A DNA stretch of 64,000 nucleotides from an uncultured Flavobacteriaceae bacterium (GTDB taxonomy: Bacteria; Bacteroidota; Bacteroidia; Flavobacteriales; Flavobacteriaceae). The notes beneath the pieces are model-generated. The model ran no database searches. It was not told the DNA's origin and worked only from the letters and a program-made list of their open reading frames with translations. A program made the position numbers and the translations under genes. The first letter of the stretch is position 1. Every line of letters starts with the position of its first letter. Positions 38,466 to 49,690 of this stretch are shown piece after piece. The stretch spans positions 1 through 64,000 of the forward strand of contig CANMFQ010000018.1 of assembly GCA_947497145.1 (NCBI GenBank). Reading direction: 5' to 3'.

Positions 38466-39554
38466 CTATAAGTTTTTAGTCAGCGATTTTACAATCTTAT
38501 TTTCTGATAAAAATTCCTTTAAAATGACCTTTATTGCCGTGTAACCAGGTACTGCTACAATCATTCCTGCTATGCCAAAAAGTAATCCTCCAATGATGAT
38601 TACTAAAAAAATTTCTAGGGGATGTGACTTTACACTTTGCGAAAAAATTCGGGGTTGCGAGATGAAATTATCTATGAGTTGACCGACTGCAAATCCACAC
38701 ATAACTTTGATTGCTTTTGGTAGAATTACGGAGCTAAAATCTGATCCGATATTACTCGTCATTGTGAGTGTTAACATGAGTACTCCGCCGATGATTGGAC
38801 CCACATAAGGAATTAGATTTAACAGGGCGCAGAGAAAGGCAATTACGATGGCATTTTCAATACCAATTACAAAGAGGATAATAGCGTAAAAAACAAACAA
38901 AATTAGAATTTGAAATACTAGTCCAACAAAATATCTAGACAGTAAATCTTTGATAACATTGATTGATTTTTTTAGGCGACTTTCTTTGTTGTCAGGAACA
39001 AGAATCATGAGGCCTTCTTCAAATAATTTGCTATCCTTTAAAAAGAAAAAGGCGATAAAAAGTACTGAAAAAAGACCAATGCTTAAACTACCCAAAATGC
39101 CAATGAAGGAGTTTAAAAAGTTAGGAATAAAACCAAAATCAACATTGGCCAAAATCTTAGAATTTTTAACTCCTTGTCCAATTTCGGCGGAGCTAATTCC
39201 GAAATAATTGGTGATTTGATGGTATAGATTTTCTAGGTTATTTTGGAGCGCATCTATATTTAATAGTGACAAGTTTTGTCCTTGGTGAACCAATAGGGGT
39301 ACAAATAAAGCTATAATGCCAACGATAATACCAATAAGAAATACCATTGTGGCAATTACGGCTAAAGTACTGTTGAATTTCAATTTATTTTGCAAGAATA
39401 AAACAATAGGACGTCCGATAAGTGATATGATGGCGGCTATAGAAATATAAAGAATAACCGAGCTTATTTGATATAGAAAGTATAGTAACAGTAATATACC
39501 TACTATTATCGCAAGAGCTCTTAAAATACCTTCTGATAGGGTTTTGGCAGTCAT
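38466..39554 (-). CDS. AI-2E family transporter (UPF0118/PerM)
   Basis: Membrane protein of 362 residues when started at the ATG at 39554 (MTAKTLSEGILRAL); the open frame continues to 39701 but the added 49 residues are not membrane-like and overlap the DUF4159 gene. About eight spans are visible, with the family motifs in LIPYVGPIIGGVLMLTL and the C-terminal IIGGLLFGIAGMIVAVPGYTAIKVILKE. Members export or exchange small molecules, in some cases autoinducer-2 or sodium/protons, but function here cannot be told from sequence. Confidence 0.88.
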   Translation of the reverse strand: MTAKTLSEGILRALAIIVGILLLLYFLYQISSVILYISIAAIISLIGRPIVLFLQNKLKFNSTLAVIATMVFLIGIIVGIIALFVPLLVHQGQNLSLLNIDALQNNLENLYHQITNYFGISSAEIGQGVKNSKILANVDFGFIPNFLNSFIGILGSLSIGLFSVLFIAFFFLKDSKLFEEGLMILVPDNKESRLKKSINVIKDLLSRYFVGLVFQILILFVFYAIILFVIGIENAIVIAFLCALLNLIPYVGPIIGGVLMLTLTMTSNIGSDFSSVILPKAIKVMCGFAVGQLIDNFISQPRIFSQSVKSHPLEIFLVIIIGGLLFGIAGMIVAVPGYTAIKVILKEFLSENKIVKSLTKNL

Positions 39555-39597
39555 GATGTGCTTGTGTGATTTAGTTGTTGAAAAAAAATACGATGGT

Positions 39598-40248
39598 TTA
39601 GTTGTTAAAGGCGTATGAAATAATGTTGGCGCCCATTTGTAATGCTTTTGTACGTACTTCGGTAGGATCGTTGTGAACACTGGGGTCTTCCCAGCCATCA
39701 CCTAGGTCAGATTCAAAGGTGAAAAGTAAAACTAAACGGTTTTCATGAAATATACCAAAGGCCTGTGGCCTTTTGCCGTCGTGTTCATGAATTTTTGGTA
39801 GCCCCTCGGGAAATGGGTATACTTGGGAAAAAATAGGGTGGTCTGCGCCAAGTTCAATTAATTCTTTATCAGGAAATACTTGCGCGAGGGCTTTTCTTAG
39901 GTAAGGCTCCATACCATAATTATCATCAATGTGCAGAAAACCCCCAGCTAGTAAATAAGTTCGTAAATTTTCAGCTTCTTCTTCTGAGAAAACAACATTA
40001 CCATGTCCTGTCATATGAAGAAAAGGGTATTGAAAAATGGTGACATTACCAACTTCAACGGTTTGCGGCTTTTCATTTATTTTGGTAGAAATACGCTCAT
40101 TGCAGAACTTTATGAGATTTGGTAGTGCCGTGGGGTTGGCGTACCAATCGCCTCCTCCCTTATATTTTAAAATAGCTATTTCTTGGCTGTAAACACAAAC
40201 AGATGTTAAAAAACTAAAAATGAATACTACTTGCGTAAGGTGTTTCAT
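39598..40248 (-). CDS. DUF4159 domain protein, exported
   Basis: A 216-residue protein starting at the ATG at 40248 (MKHLTQVVFIFSF), which gives a clean signal peptide ending VCVYSQ. The body is the DUF4159 domain: LKYKGGGDWYANPTALPNL, FLHMTGHGNVVFSEEEAENLR, LLAGGFLHIDDNYG and the C-terminal GWEDPSVHNDPTEVR. Related domains have a glutamine-amidotransferase-like fold; no function is established. It is divergent from the DUF1223 gene with 46 bp between starts. Confidence 0.85.
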   Translation of the reverse strand: MKHLTQVVFIFSFLTSVCVYSQEIAILKYKGGGDWYANPTALPNLIKFCNERISTKINEKPQTVEVGNVTIFQYPFLHMTGHGNVVFSEEEAENLRTYLLAGGFLHIDDNYGMEPYLRKALAQVFPDKELIELGADHPIFSQVYPFPEGLPKIHEHDGKRPQAFGIFHENRLVLLFTFESDLGDGWEDPSVHNDPTEVRTKALQMGANIISYAFNN

Positions 40249-40294
40249 GACTCTTCGTACTAAATAATAGAATTCACCAAATTTAAGCAATATC

Positions 40295-41074
40295 ATGTTG
40301 AAAAATATTTATATCCTATTAATTGTGGGATTAGGTTTTGTAATTATGGCATTTACTGCCAATATTGAAACGAAGGAGGAGGTGTCAATTGATACAGAAG
40401 TGGGTGTTTATGAGCCTATTGTGGTGTTGGAGTTGTTTACTTCACAGGGCTGTTCGAGTTGTCCGTCAGCTGACCGTTTGTTGCAACAAGTGAAGAAGGA
40501 GTATCAAAATGAGGTGTTTGCGCTTTCATATCACGTTGATTATTGGAATTATATCGGTTGGGAAGATCCTTTTAGTGATGCTAAGTATGCCAGAAAACAA
40601 CGAAAATACAATATAAAATTTCGCAATAACAGTAATTACACGCCGCAAGTGGTCGTGAATGGAAAAGAACATTTTGTGGGTTCAAGCGCGACAAAATTAT
40701 ACACTAAAATTAAGGGGTATAGTAAAGTGAAATCAGCAAATAAAATAGAGTTGAATAAAGTGAATAATAGTGCTGATAAAGTTGCCTTCAATTATGAAGT
40801 AGCAGGAGCAATTGAGAATAAAGTGCTGCGCGCTTTGTTGGTGATTGATCAGCGTAGTACCAATGTAAAGCGAGGGGAGAACAGAAATAAAACATTACAC
40901 AATAGTAATATTGTTGTAAGTGAAAAAATAATACCGCTTTCAACTGATAATGGGCATGTTGACATTGCAATTCCTGAAGTTGTTACAACTGCCGACAAGC
41001 TAAATTTAATCGTACTTGTTGAGCGAGAAAATTATGATATTACGGGTGCTGTAAAGCAGCATCTGGGTGAATAG
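40295..41074 (+). CDS. DUF1223 thioredoxin-like protein
   Basis: A 259-residue exported protein. An N-terminal hydrophobic segment (NIYILLIVGLGFVIMAFTAN) is followed by VVLELFTSQGCSSCPSADRLL, with a CxxC pair in a thioredoxin-like fold, and SYHVDYWNYIGWEDPFSD, the DUF1223 signature. Further on are NYTPQVVVNGKEHFVGS. The role is unknown; a periplasmic thiol function is plausible from the CxxC. A hairpin terminator follows. Confidence 0.88.
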   Translation: MLKNIYILLIVGLGFVIMAFTANIETKEEVSIDTEVGVYEPIVVLELFTSQGCSSCPSADRLLQQVKKEYQNEVFALSYHVDYWNYIGWEDPFSDAKYARKQRKYNIKFRNNSNYTPQVVVNGKEHFVGSSATKLYTKIKGYSKVKSANKIELNKVNNSADKVAFNYEVAGAIENKVLRALLVIDQRSTNVKRGENRNKTLHNSNIVVSEKIIPLSTDNGHVDIAIPEVVTTADKLNLIVLVERENYDITGAVKQHLGE

Positions 41075-41099
41075 TGTTTAGAGATGTTGTTTGTTTGGA

Positions 41100-41142
41100 G
41101 CTCCACCTAACCCCCTTGGGTTTCGGTGGAGCATTTTTTTTA
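41100..41142 (+). terminator. Rho-independent terminator after the DUF1223 gene
   Basis: An 8-bp stem GCTCCACC (41100-41107) / GGTGGAGC (41125-41132) followed by a run of T. The T tract overlaps the end of the convergent rsmE gene. Confidence 0.88.
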
Positions 41143-41847
41143 TCCGTTATTTATCAGGTTAACCGTAGTGCAAGCGACTATTGCTGCAGTTTCTGTGCGA
41201 AGTCTATTTTCGCCAAGGGAAACTGGTAAAAAACCATTTTCATAAGCCAGTTTTATCTCTGTTTTTGAAAAATCTCCCTCCGGACCAATTAAAACAGTGA
41301 CGTCTTTGTCAGGAGCTACCCTTCTTTTTAAGTCTAATTTTTCTTCATCTTCACAATGCGCAATAAAAAGCAATCCTTCATGGGGTTTAGCGATAAAGTC
41401 TTTGTAAGTAATAGCGTCGTTTAATTTGGGTAAATAGGTTTGCAATGATTGTTTCATGGCAGATTGAATAACCTTTTGCATACGTTCTGGCTTTATTATT
41501 TTTCGCTCTGAGTTTTCGCAAATTATAGGTGTAATTTCATTTACACCAATTTCAGTGGCCTTTTCTAAAAACCATTCAAAACGGTCATTCATTTTTGTTG
41601 GGGCAACAACCAAATGAAACCAGTGCATTTTTCGATGCTTTTTGTCTACATCAACAATTTCAGCCTTACATTTTTTAGCATCAGCAGTAATTATTTTGGC
41701 TTCGTATAAATAGCCTTTACCATTTGTGATATGTACCAGGTCGCCTTCTTTTTTTCTGAGCACTTTTATTAGGTGCTTACTTTCTTCTGAATTAAAAACA
41801 AATTGTGAAGCACTGTTGTCTAATTCGGGGTTGTAGAATAATTGCAT
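41140..41847 (-). CDS. rsmE: 16S rRNA (uracil1498-N3)-methyltransferase
   Basis: A 235-residue SPOUT methyltransferase that modifies U1498 of 16S rRNA. Visible motifs: N-terminal MQLFYNPELDNSASQFVFNS with ESKHLIKVLRKKEGD (PUA-like), WFLEKATEIGVNEITPI, and the knotted C-terminal site LIGPEGDFSKTE with LGENRLRTETAA. Length and motifs are normal. It lies downstream of tsaD on the same strand with a 40-bp gap containing an imperfect hairpin (around 41867-41887). Confidence 0.96.
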   Translation of the reverse strand: MQLFYNPELDNSASQFVFNSEESKHLIKVLRKKEGDLVHITNGKGYLYEAKIITADAKKCKAEIVDVDKKHRKMHWFHLVVAPTKMNDRFEWFLEKATEIGVNEITPIICENSERKIIKPERMQKVIQSAMKQSLQTYLPKLNDAITYKDFIAKPHEGLLFIAHCEDEEKLDLKRRVAPDKDVTVLIGPEGDFSKTEIKLAYENGFLPVSLGENRLRTETAAIVACTTVNLINNG

Positions 41848-41887
41848 AAACTAGAATTAATAGTTAGTGTCTGGTTCGAGCCAGACA

Positions 41888-42931
41888 TTAGTTCGTATTT
41901 TTTTTATTTTCAATGGCATATCTTGCCTTTGCTGTAATATTTTGATCTGAAAAAAGACCTTTTTGGTGTTTTAAGTAACCTACAATGCCAATCATAGCAG
42001 CATTATCTGTACAATATTCAAATTTAGGAATATAGGTAGACCAACCATGCGTTTTTGAAGCATTGGTAAGTGCTGTACGAATACCAGAATTCGCTGACAC
42101 GCCTCCGCCTATAGCAATATGGCTAACCTGTGTTTGCTTAACAGCTTTTTTTAGTTTGTCCATTAATATAGCAACAATAGTATGTTGAATAGAGGCGCAA
42201 ATATCATTTAAATTTTCAGCAATAAAATTAGGATTCTTTTTTACTTCACGTTGAACAAAATATAAAATACCTGTTTTTAAGCCGCTGAAGCTAAAATTTA
42301 AACCATCAACTTTAGGTTTTGAAAAAGAGAATGCGGTGGGGTTTCCTAGTTTGGCATACTTGTCAATTAGTGGTCCTCCGGGGTAGGGTAGGCCTAATAT
42401 TTTTGCGCTTTTATCAAAAGCTTCGCCCACCGCATCATCGAGAGTTTCTCCTAAAATTTCCATATCAAAATAATCTTTTACAAGAACAATTTGGGTATGG
42501 CCTCCGCTAATGGTCATTGCTAAAAAAGGAAAAGGAGGAGCTGTTGTGTTTTCGTCTTCTATAAAGTGCGCTAAAATGTGCGCTTGCATATGATTGACAG
42601 CGATAAGCGGGAGCTGCAATCCCATTGCTAGTGATTTTGAAAAGGAGGTACCTACCAATAAAGAACCCATAAGTCCCGGACCTTGGGTAAAAGCTATTGC
42701 TGATAACTGTTTTTTGTCGATATTTGCGCTCATTAAGGCTTGATGCACTACCGGAATAATATTTTGTTGATGTGCTCTAGACGCAAGTTCGGGAACAACG
42801 CCCCCATAAGCCTCATGAATTTTTTGTGTAGCAACAACATTGCTTAGTACTTTTTTATTGCATAAAACAGCAGCAGAAGTGTCATCACAAGAAGATTCTA
42901 TGGCAAGTGTATAAATAGTTTCTTTTCCCAC
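41888..42931 (-). CDS. tsaD: tRNA N6-threonylcarbamoyladenosine transferase
   Basis: Kae1/TsaD catalyses transfer of the threonylcarbamoyl group to A37 of ANN-decoding tRNAs with TsaB and TsaE. The frame shows YTLAIESSCDDTSAAV, VPELASRAHQQNI, TQGPGLMGSLLVG, the metal site NHMQAHILAHF, GGHTQIVLV, DDAVGEAFDKSAKILGLPYP and GGVSANSGIR. I place the start at GTG 42931 (347 residues), as relatives begin a few residues before this IESSCDD block; an ATG at 42970 would add 13 untypical residues and overlap the divergent tamB-like gene. Confidence 0.93.
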   Translation of the reverse strand: MGKETIYTLAIESSCDDTSAAVLCNKKVLSNVVATQKIHEAYGGVVPELASRAHQQNIIPVVHQALMSANIDKKQLSAIAFTQGPGLMGSLLVGTSFSKSLAMGLQLPLIAVNHMQAHILAHFIEDENTTAPPFPFLAMTISGGHTQIVLVKDYFDMEILGETLDDAVGEAFDKSAKILGLPYPGGPLIDKYAKLGNPTAFSFSKPKVDGLNFSFSGLKTGILYFVQREVKKNPNFIAENLNDICASIQHTIVAILMDKLKKAVKQTQVSHIAIGGGVSANSGIRTALTNASKTHGWSTYIPKFEYCTDNAAMIGIVGYLKHQKGLFSDQNITAKARYAIENKKNTN

Positions 42932-42948
42932 AAGGTTTGGAATAAAAA

Positions 42949-45900
42949 TTGGAGTACAAAGGTAAAACATATAGTCCTATCAAAAAACTTAGAAAAATAT
43001 TGTTGCGTACCGTCTTGGTGCTTTTGCTTATCTGTGTTTTAGGTACTATAGTGCTTTCCTTGCCTATAGTTCAAACACGCTTTGCAAAGTTTGCTACAAA
43101 TTCAATTAACGAAGAATTTGGCACTAATATCAATATTGATCGCCTTCAACTATCGCTTATTTCATGGAATACTACTTTAAAAGGGGTATATGTTGAAGAT
43201 TATCAAAAGGATACGCTTTTTTATGTAGATAGGTTGTCAACATCCATTTTAAGTATGCGTAATCTTGTTTCTGGGACATTAGAATTGGGTGATATCGCTG
43301 TTGATTCATTAAATTTTAAGCTAAAAACCTATTATGGTGAAAGGGATACAAATTTAGAGATTTTTATAGATAAACTTGATGATGGTAAGCCTAGAGCACC
43401 TGGTGTTCCGCCTTTCTTTTTTTCGTCATCTAATGTTGAGATAGCGAATAGTAGATTTAAACTGATAGATGAAAATTTAGAAACACAAGAAATGCTAAAT
43501 TTTAAGCATTTAAATATTTCTGCAAATGATTTTCAAATACTAGGGCCAGATGTAGCAGCTGATATTGAAACATTGTCTTTTTATAGCAGTAGAGGATTGT
43601 ACGTCGATAAGCTATCGACAGATTTTAAATACACCAAGCAGCAAATGCGCTTTGATTCTTTGAGGATTGAAACGCCAAAATCAACATTAAACGGTAATCT
43701 TGTTTTTGATTATGAAAGAAAAGATTTTGGAGATTTTTTAAACAAAGTTCAGCTAGTAGCAGCATTTGAAGAATCGAAAATCGCTTTTGATGAGATTAAT
43801 TTGTTTTACGACAATTTTGGTAGTGGCAAAGAGGTGTTGTTTTCGAGTCACGTAAATGGAGTTTTGAATGATTTAAATGCTGAAAAACTATTTGTACAAT
43901 CTGATAATACGGGTATACGTGGAGATTTTAATTTTAAAAATATGTTTAGCAAAACCAGGCCTTTTGTACTAGACGCTAAAATTAAAAAAGGTATTACCAA
44001 CTATTATGAATTACGATCTTTATTGCCCAATTTTTTAGGAACATTACCCGCAACTTTTAAGAAGTTGGGACAATTTACTATACGTGGTGATGCCCGCGTT
44101 AGTGAGACAGCTATTGATGCCAAAATAAATTTGAATTCTGATGTGGGAAGCAGCTATGCTGATTTGAGGTTAACTGATATCAATAATATAGCTAACGCGA
44201 GTTACGATGGTTTTGTTTCGTTGATAGATTTTGATTTGGGTAGTTTTGCAGGTACTGATATTTTGGGTAAAGCCAATTTAGATTTTAAGGTAGAAGGAAA
44301 AGGTTTTGTCAAAGAAAATTTAAACACAGAGGTTGTTGGGCAAATTTATACGTTAGATTTTAATGATTATAAATATGAAAACATTAAAGTTTCAGGACTT
44401 GTAAAAGATCAATTATTTGATGGTTCGTTGGTTGCTGATGACAAAAATTTACAATTTAGTTTTAAGGGCTTGGCAGAATTTGCGGAAGCTAATAATAATT
44501 TCAATTTCATTGCTAATGTAGGTTATGCTGATCTAAAAAAATTGAACTTTATTAAGGATAGTGTTTCCATTTTCAAAGGAAAGGTGAATATGGACGTTAC
44601 GGGAAATACACTTGATAATATTGTTGGTGATATAAAATTCACGAAAACAAATTTTCAAAATAAGAACGACACCTATTACTTTGAAGATTTTAAGGTTTCT
44701 TCCACCTTTGAAAATGATTCTGTGCGAAAGATAGACATCAATTCAAAAGATATTATTACGGGTTACGTAAAAGGTAAATTTAAGGTAGAAGAGTTAGGAA
44801 AATTAATACAAAATTCATTGGGTACGGTATATACTAACTACCGCCCGTTTAAAATTTCTGATGGCCAAACGCTGGCTTTCAATTTTAAAATTTACAATAA
44901 AATTGTTGATGTCTTTTTTCCTGAAATTAAGTTTGATCCAAACACCTTTATTAAGGGTAGTATCGTTGCTGATGAAGGTGATTTTAAATTAAATTTTAAA
45001 TCGCCCAGTATTTCTGCATTTGGTAATGAAGCGGATAAGATTGAGGTTAAAATAGATAATAAAAATCCACTTTTTAACACCTTTGTTTCTGTTGGTGATC
45101 TTTCTACAACTTATTATGATGTGAAAGATTTTAGTATGATAAATACCACGTTAAAAGACACCTTGTTTTTTAGGGCAGAGTTTAAGGGAGGGAGTGAATA
45201 TAATGATAGTTACAATCTTAACTTCTACCATACTTTTACTAAAGACAAGAAGTCGGTTATTGGACTTAAAAAATCAAATGTAAGTTTTAAGGGTAACATC
45301 TGGGATTTAAATAAAAACGGTGATTCTAAAAATAAAGTTGTTTTAAATAAAACGTTAGATAGTGTTACTATTGAAGAAATTGTAATGCATAATAGTGAAA
45401 AAGAGCAAATTCGCCTTCGTGGGCAATTTGCCGATTCTACTTTTAAAGATCTTCAGTTGGAATTCAAAATAGTGTCTTTAGATAAGATAGCGCCAGTGAT
45501 TGAGCACTTAGATCTTAACGGAGAAGTAAATGGTACTTTAAATGTGTTTCAAAAAGATGGTATTTACTTACCTTCTTCAAACTTGGGTATCGATAATTTT
45601 ACAGTAAATGGTTTTCGTTTAGGTGATTTATCGATGGGTATTGTAGGTAATAAAGATTTGACTGATTTTGTTGTAAACACGCAGATATCAGATAATGGCA
45701 TTGAAAAATTAGGTTTGGTGGGTAATATTGTCAATAAAGGGGAAATGCCCCAAGCGCAATTGCTAGCTAATTTTAGAGATTTTGATCTAGCGCCATTTAG
45801 CCCTTTGGGTGATGGGGTTATTGATCGTATTAGAGGAGGGTTAAACGGAAGTGTGCGTATTAATGGCGATGTAGATAATCCGTCTATGAAAGGCTTACTC

Positions 45901-47442
45901 ACTTTGAATAATGCCGGTATTGCCGTTCCTTATTTAAATGTTGATTATAGCTTTGCTCCAAATTCTCGTGTTGTATTAGCTGATCAAACCTTTGATTTTG
46001 ATCAAATAGCAATAACAGACATAACAAAACAAACAAAAGCTACGCTTAATGGTACTATTAACCATTCCTATTTTAAGGACTGGCTTCTTGATCTTAATGT
46101 AAATACCAACAATGATCGCTTATTGATATTGAATACGGAGTATGATGAAGATGAGCTTTATTACGGAAAGGGTTTTTTAAATGGAACGGGTAGAATTTAT
46201 GGTTCAACTAAAGCACTAACAATAAAAGTTGATGGTAAAACAGCTAAGGGTACCTCACTAAGCATTCCCTTAAGTGATGTTGCTTCGTTGGGAGATTATT
46301 CTTTTATAAATTTTATCGATAAGAATAACCCTATAAGTGTAGATGAGCAAAGAGTGTTAAATGATGTTGAAGGTTTAGAGTTAGAATTTGATTTAGAGGT
46401 AACTCCTGATGCTGAAGTTGCTATTGTAACTGATGTAAAAACGGGTAGCACGCTAAAAGGAACAGGGGAGGGTATTGTGTTGTTAAAGATAAATACCAGA
46501 GGGAAATTTGAGATGTACGGTGATTTTGTAGTAGTTACGGGACAGTATCACTACAAATATGGAGGGGTGATTGATAAAACTTTTAATGTAAAACCCGGAG
46601 GAACTATCGTTTGGGATTCTGATCCGCTGGCGGCTTTGTTAAGTATGGAGGCGGTATATTCATTAAATGCAAATCCAGCGCCATTACTTGATAATACATC
46701 ATATAGTAGAAGTATTCCAACCGATGTGGTGATAGGGTTGACGGGAGAGCTTGAAAGTCCTAATATTGATTTTAATATTGAGTTTCCTAGTACTAATTCA
46801 ATTGTTCGATCTGAACTAGAGTATCGCCTTCAAGATCCTACCGTAGAAGAGCGAAACGCCATATTTTTATTGGCGCAAGGGGCTTTTGTTAGTGATCAAA
46901 GTGGTATTAATGGAGCAGCTATTACGGGTAATTTAGCACAATCGGTTACGGGTTTGTTAAATCAATTGATAAGCAGTGAAGATGATAAATTTCAATTTGG
47001 GGTAGATTTTCAACAAGGAATAAGAGACAGAAATTCTGATGTAAATACCGATAGTAGGTTTGGAGTAACTGTGTCTACTAAAATTAGTGATCGTGTGTTG
47101 TTTAATGGTAAGGTAGGTGTGCCTGTTGGTGGGGCTACAGAAACTATTGTTGCGGGTGATTTTGAAATACAAGTGCTTTTAAATGAAGAAGGTACGTTAA
47201 GTGCGAAGTTTTTTAGTCGTGAAAGTGAAATACAAAACTATTTAGCAGATCGAATAGGGACCACCCAAGGTGCAGGTTTGTCTTATGAGGTTGATTTTGA
47301 TAGTTTTAGGGAGTTGTTTCATAAGCTGTTTAAGAAAAAGGAACCCCCAAAAAAGGAACCAAAACCCGCTAAAAATCCTGTTTCTGTAATGGGTAAAGAT
47401 AGTCTTATTCGCTTTTATCCAAAGTCGAAAGAGATAAAATAA
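42949..47442 (+). CDS. TamB-like translocation/assembly module protein
   Basis: A 1,497-residue protein anchored by one N-terminal membrane span (LLRTVLVLLLICVLGTIVLS) with a long periplasmic beta-rich body and the DUF490/TamB C-terminal domain (about residues 1100-1440), which includes GGVIDKTFNVKPGGTIVWD, PTDVVIGLTGELESPNIDFN and VEERNAIFLLAQGAF. TamB proteins link inner and outer membranes and take part in lipid transfer or protein assembly. The only possible start near the frame opening is TTG at 42949, since a TAA lies two codons upstream; a later TTG is possible. It is divergent from tsaD. A Lys/Pro-rich tail (KKKEPPKKEPKPAKN) ends the protein. Confidence 0.9.
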   Translation: MEYKGKTYSPIKKLRKILLRTVLVLLLICVLGTIVLSLPIVQTRFAKFATNSINEEFGTNINIDRLQLSLISWNTTLKGVYVEDYQKDTLFYVDRLSTSILSMRNLVSGTLELGDIAVDSLNFKLKTYYGERDTNLEIFIDKLDDGKPRAPGVPPFFFSSSNVEIANSRFKLIDENLETQEMLNFKHLNISANDFQILGPDVAADIETLSFYSSRGLYVDKLSTDFKYTKQQMRFDSLRIETPKSTLNGNLVFDYERKDFGDFLNKVQLVAAFEESKIAFDEINLFYDNFGSGKEVLFSSHVNGVLNDLNAEKLFVQSDNTGIRGDFNFKNMFSKTRPFVLDAKIKKGITNYYELRSLLPNFLGTLPATFKKLGQFTIRGDARVSETAIDAKINLNSDVGSSYADLRLTDINNIANASYDGFVSLIDFDLGSFAGTDILGKANLDFKVEGKGFVKENLNTEVVGQIYTLDFNDYKYENIKVSGLVKDQLFDGSLVADDKNLQFSFKGLAEFAEANNNFNFIANVGYADLKKLNFIKDSVSIFKGKVNMDVTGNTLDNIVGDIKFTKTNFQNKNDTYYFEDFKVSSTFENDSVRKIDINSKDIITGYVKGKFKVEELGKLIQNSLGTVYTNYRPFKISDGQTLAFNFKIYNKIVDVFFPEIKFDPNTFIKGSIVADEGDFKLNFKSPSISAFGNEADKIEVKIDNKNPLFNTFVSVGDLSTTYYDVKDFSMINTTLKDTLFFRAEFKGGSEYNDSYNLNFYHTFTKDKKSVIGLKKSNVSFKGNIWDLNKNGDSKNKVVLNKTLDSVTIEEIVMHNSEKEQIRLRGQFADSTFKDLQLEFKIVSLDKIAPVIEHLDLNGEVNGTLNVFQKDGIYLPSSNLGIDNFTVNGFRLGDLSMGIVGNKDLTDFVVNTQISDNGIEKLGLVGNIVNKGEMPQAQLLANFRDFDLAPFSPLGDGVIDRIRGGLNGSVRINGDVDNPSMKGLLTLNNAGIAVPYLNVDYSFAPNSRVVLADQTFDFDQIAITDITKQTKATLNGTINHSYFKDWLLDLNVNTNNDRLLILNTEYDEDELYYGKGFLNGTGRIYGSTKALTIKVDGKTAKGTSLSIPLSDVASLGDYSFINFIDKNNPISVDEQRVLNDVEGLELEFDLEVTPDAEVAIVTDVKTGSTLKGTGEGIVLLKINTRGKFEMYGDFVVVTGQYHYKYGGVIDKTFNVKPGGTIVWDSDPLAALLSMEAVYSLNANPAPLLDNTSYSRSIPTDVVIGLTGELESPNIDFNIEFPSTNSIVRSELEYRLQDPTVEERNAIFLLAQGAFVSDQSGINGAAITGNLAQSVTGLLNQLISSEDDKFQFGVDFQQGIRDRNSDVNTDSRFGVTVSTKISDRVLFNGKVGVPVGGATETIVAGDFEIQVLLNEEGTLSAKFFSRESEIQNYLADRIGTTQGAGLSYEVDFDSFRELFHKLFKKKEPPKKEPKPAKNPVSVMGKDSLIRFYPKSKEIK

Positions 47443-47502
47443 TTTTTGCACAAATTGTATATTTTATGTTGCATTATTTGAATTAAGTCATGTTTTTATT
47501 AA

Positions 47503-47525
47503 ACGAAAACGATTTCGTATGTTTG
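47503..47525 (+). promoter_or_regulatory. Putative pfkA promoter and operator-like inverted repeat
   Basis: ACGAAA (47503-47508) and TTTCGT (47513-47518) form an inverted repeat with a 4-bp spacer, directly joined to TATGTTTG (47518-47525), an exact TAnnTTTG box. A TTG at the -33 position is lacking. The layout suggests a repressible promoter for the pfkA-gap genes. Confidence 0.4.
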
Positions 47526-47600
47526 GCCAAAGCAAATAAGAGAAACAACAGTTCTTTAAGTCGAATAAGTTTGTTAATTTCGCTAGCTTAATTTTTGACG

Positions 47601-49612
<2,012 letters not shown>

Positions 49613-49630
49613 TAAATTTAGTTGAAATTA

Positions 49631-49674
49631 TAGTGTACCTAAGAATAGCAGTTTGAGCTATTCTTAGGGCACTA
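49631..49674 (+). terminator. Terminator after gap
   Basis: CCTAAGAATAGC (49638-49649) and GCTATTCTTAGG (49657-49668) form a perfect 12-bp stem with a 7-nt loop, extended outward by TAGTG/CACTA. A short T-rich tract follows. Confidence 0.8.
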
Positions 49675-49690
49675 CTTTTAAAATTATAGT

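Noticed and set aside
41865-41890. Terminator between tsaD and rsmE
   Set aside because: TGTCTGG/CCAGACA forms a hairpin, but no T run follows in the direction of transcription.
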